DNA from: an uncultured Bacteroidales bacterium
GTDB taxonomy: Bacteria > Bacteroidota > Bacteroidia > Bacteroidales > Muribaculaceae
Direction of reading: 5' to 3'
DNA length: 42,796 bases
Assembly: GCA_902772965.1 (NCBI GenBank)
Contig: CACYCT010000068.1
Location: 1-42,796, forward strand
The first letter of the stretch is position 1; each line of letters begins with the position of its first letter. Below are positions 41,674-42,796 of this stretch, piece by piece. The position numbers and the translations under genes are program-made. The notes under the pieces are model-generated. The model saw only the letters and a program-made list of their open reading frames with translations. It did no database searches and was not told where the DNA came from.

Positions 41674-42591
41674 ATGAAAATCTTAATTGCTACCGAGAAA
41701 CCCTTTGCCCCCGTAGCCGTGAAGGGAATGAAGGAAGTAATCGAGCAAGGCGGTCACGAACTCGTACTGCTCGAAAAAGGCACCAAAGCCGACATGATTG
41801 CCGCCGTTGCTGACTGCGCCGGACTGATTGTCCGCTCCGACAAAGTTGACAAAGAAGTGTTTGACGCCGCCAAGCAGCTCAAAGTGGTTGTCCGCGCCGG
41901 TGCCGGATACGACAACATCGACCTCGCCGAGGCCACTGCCCACGGCGTGTGTGTGATGAACACTCCCGGACAAAACGCCAACGCCGTGGCCGAACTCGTG
42001 ATGGGTATGCTCGTCACCCTCGTCCGCAACCGCTACAACGGCACTTCGGGAACCGAACTGAAAGACAAGACCCTCGGCATTCACGCTTTCGGCGCTGTCG
42101 GCCGCAACGTGGCCCGTATCGCCAAGGGCTTCGGCATGAAGGTGTGCGCGCTCGACCCCTGGGTGAAAGACGAAGTGATGATCGCCGAAGGCGTCGACCC
42201 CGTCCATAGCCTCGAAGACCTCTATAAGATGAGCCAAATCGTGAGCCTTCACATTCCCGCCACCGACGAGACCCGCGGCTCAGTGGGCAAAGGCCTGATC
42301 GAACTCATGCCCAAAGGCGCAATCCTTGTTAACGCCGCCCGTAAGGAAGTGATTGACGAAGCCGGTCTGGCCGAGGCATTCGAAGCCCGTCCCGACTTCC
42401 GTTACATCGCCGACGTTAAGCCCGACAACGCAGCCGAATTGGAAGAGAAATATCCCGAGCGTGTTCTGTTCTCGCCCAAGAAGATGGGTGCCCAGACCGC
42501 CGAGGCCAACATCAACGCCGGTCTTGCAGCCGCCAACCAGGTTGTGGCTCACCTCAAAGACGGTTTCAACCGCTTCCAGGTCAATAAGTAA
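41674..42591 (+). CDS. serA: D-3-phosphoglycerate dehydrogenase, short Lys-type
   Basis: Oxidises 3-phosphoglycerate to 3-phosphohydroxypyruvate, the first step of serine synthesis. The start at 41674 (MKILIATEKPF) gives 305 residues; an in-frame ATG at 41605 would add 23 non-conserved residues that cover the stem-loop. The nucleotide site is GIHAFGAVGRNVA (135-147) and the active-site region includes LVNAARKEVIDE. Where most family members have TPHxG with a catalytic His, this one has SPKKMGAQ (Lys269, Lys270). There is no ACT or ASB regulatory domain, so it is the shortest class, of the kind with Lys in place of His known from Bacteroides and Entamoeba. Serine feedback through an ACT domain is not possible. 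Confidence 0.95.
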   Translation: MKILIATEKPFAPVAVKGMKEVIEQGGHELVLLEKGTKADMIAAVADCAGLIVRSDKVDKEVFDAAKQLKVVVRAGAGYDNIDLAEATAHGVCVMNTPGQNANAVAELVMGMLVTLVRNRYNGTSGTELKDKTLGIHAFGAVGRNVARIAKGFGMKVCALDPWVKDEVMIAEGVDPVHSLEDLYKMSQIVSLHIPATDETRGSVGKGLIELMPKGAILVNAARKEVIDEAGLAEAFEARPDFRYIADVKPDNAAELEEKYPERVLFSPKKMGAQTAEANINAGLAAANQVVAHLKDGFNRFQVNK

Positions 42592-42613
42592 ATTTCGTTT
42601 GTATTCATAGGAA

Positions 42614-42680
42614 GGGTTCTATATGATTCCGCGCAGAGTTAGATTGTGCCGGAATGTATAGAACCCGCCTTTATTGTTTT
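42614..42680 (+). terminator. Terminator of serC-serA
   Basis: GGGTTCTATA (42614-42623) pairs with TATAGAACCC (42657-42666), and ATTCCG/CGGAAT continue the stem inside. A T-rich stretch (CTTTATTGTTTTC) follows. Confidence 0.7.
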
Positions 42681-42796
42681 CAGAATTTGCAGCCCGCACC
42701 CGAGAATGTTCTGAACTTTCAAGATAGAAATGCATAATCTCATTATTTCATAATCTTGAAAATATAATAATGATGATGTGCTGTTGGAAGACGCAA
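42681..42796. other. AT-rich end of window, nothing recognised
   Basis: The last 116 bases contain no open frame, promoter match or hairpin that I can support. Confidence 0.5.

Overview
The window is a piece of a Bacteroidales chromosome. The evidence is direct: a complete sodium-pumping NADH:quinone reductase operon, an exbB-exbD-exbD-tonB operon, PepSY-like periplasmic proteins, a DUF3127 protein, an HU/CCDC81-SPOR protein, a His-less (Lys-type) phosphoglycerate dehydrogenase, and promoters that repeatedly match the Bacteroidetes pattern TTTG - 19 to 22 bases - TAnnTTTG. Genes mostly lack strong Shine-Dalgarno sequences. The fairly GC-rich coding sequence fits a gut Muribaculaceae-like lineage better than Bacteroides itself, but that is inference. 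No rRNA, tRNA, phage, CRISPR array or transposase gene was seen.

Layout. 1-2815 (minus): a secreted beta-helix protein cut by the window edge, then three tandem PepSY-like envelope proteins. 3076-5819 (minus): a THUMP-like methyltransferase translationally coupled to gpmI. 5945-8103 (plus): a radical SAM/SPASM protein overlapping a family 4 glycosyltransferase. 8321-8447: two tandem hairpin repeats. 8467-15488 (minus): nqrABCDEF followed by two small genes of unknown function. 15694-19285 (plus): a promoter, a structured leader and the Ton motor operon. 19286-20030: a repeat-rich gap. 20070-24170 (minus): rsfS-ftsH-glnS. 24365-24799 (plus): DUF3127. 24879-27112 (minus): pta-ackA. 27256-29316 (plus): a two-TM, tandem TrkA-N, RyR-domain protein. 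29464-33203 (plus): gyrA and a TPR protein. 33285-36978 (minus): an AraC regulator and three exported proteins (cyclophilin-like, dienelactone-hydrolase-like, carboxymuconolactone decarboxylase/cupin). 37286-38239 (plus): HU/CCDC81-SPOR. 38601-38641: a third copy of the hairpin repeat. 38795-40132 (minus): gdhA. 40531-42591 (plus): serC-serA.

Much of the window is core energy and central metabolism: Nqr builds the sodium gradient, the Ton system drives outer-membrane import, gpmI/serC/serA run from glycolysis to serine, gdhA assimilates ammonia, and pta-ackA makes ATP and acetate. The items most worth a second look are the RyR/TrkA-N channel-like protein at 27256-29316, a clear one-base frameshift in the AraC gene near 36126, a dispersed REP-like hairpin present three times and only in gaps between convergent genes, the structured leader at 15733-15898, and the SSB-like C-terminal tip of the DUF3127 protein.
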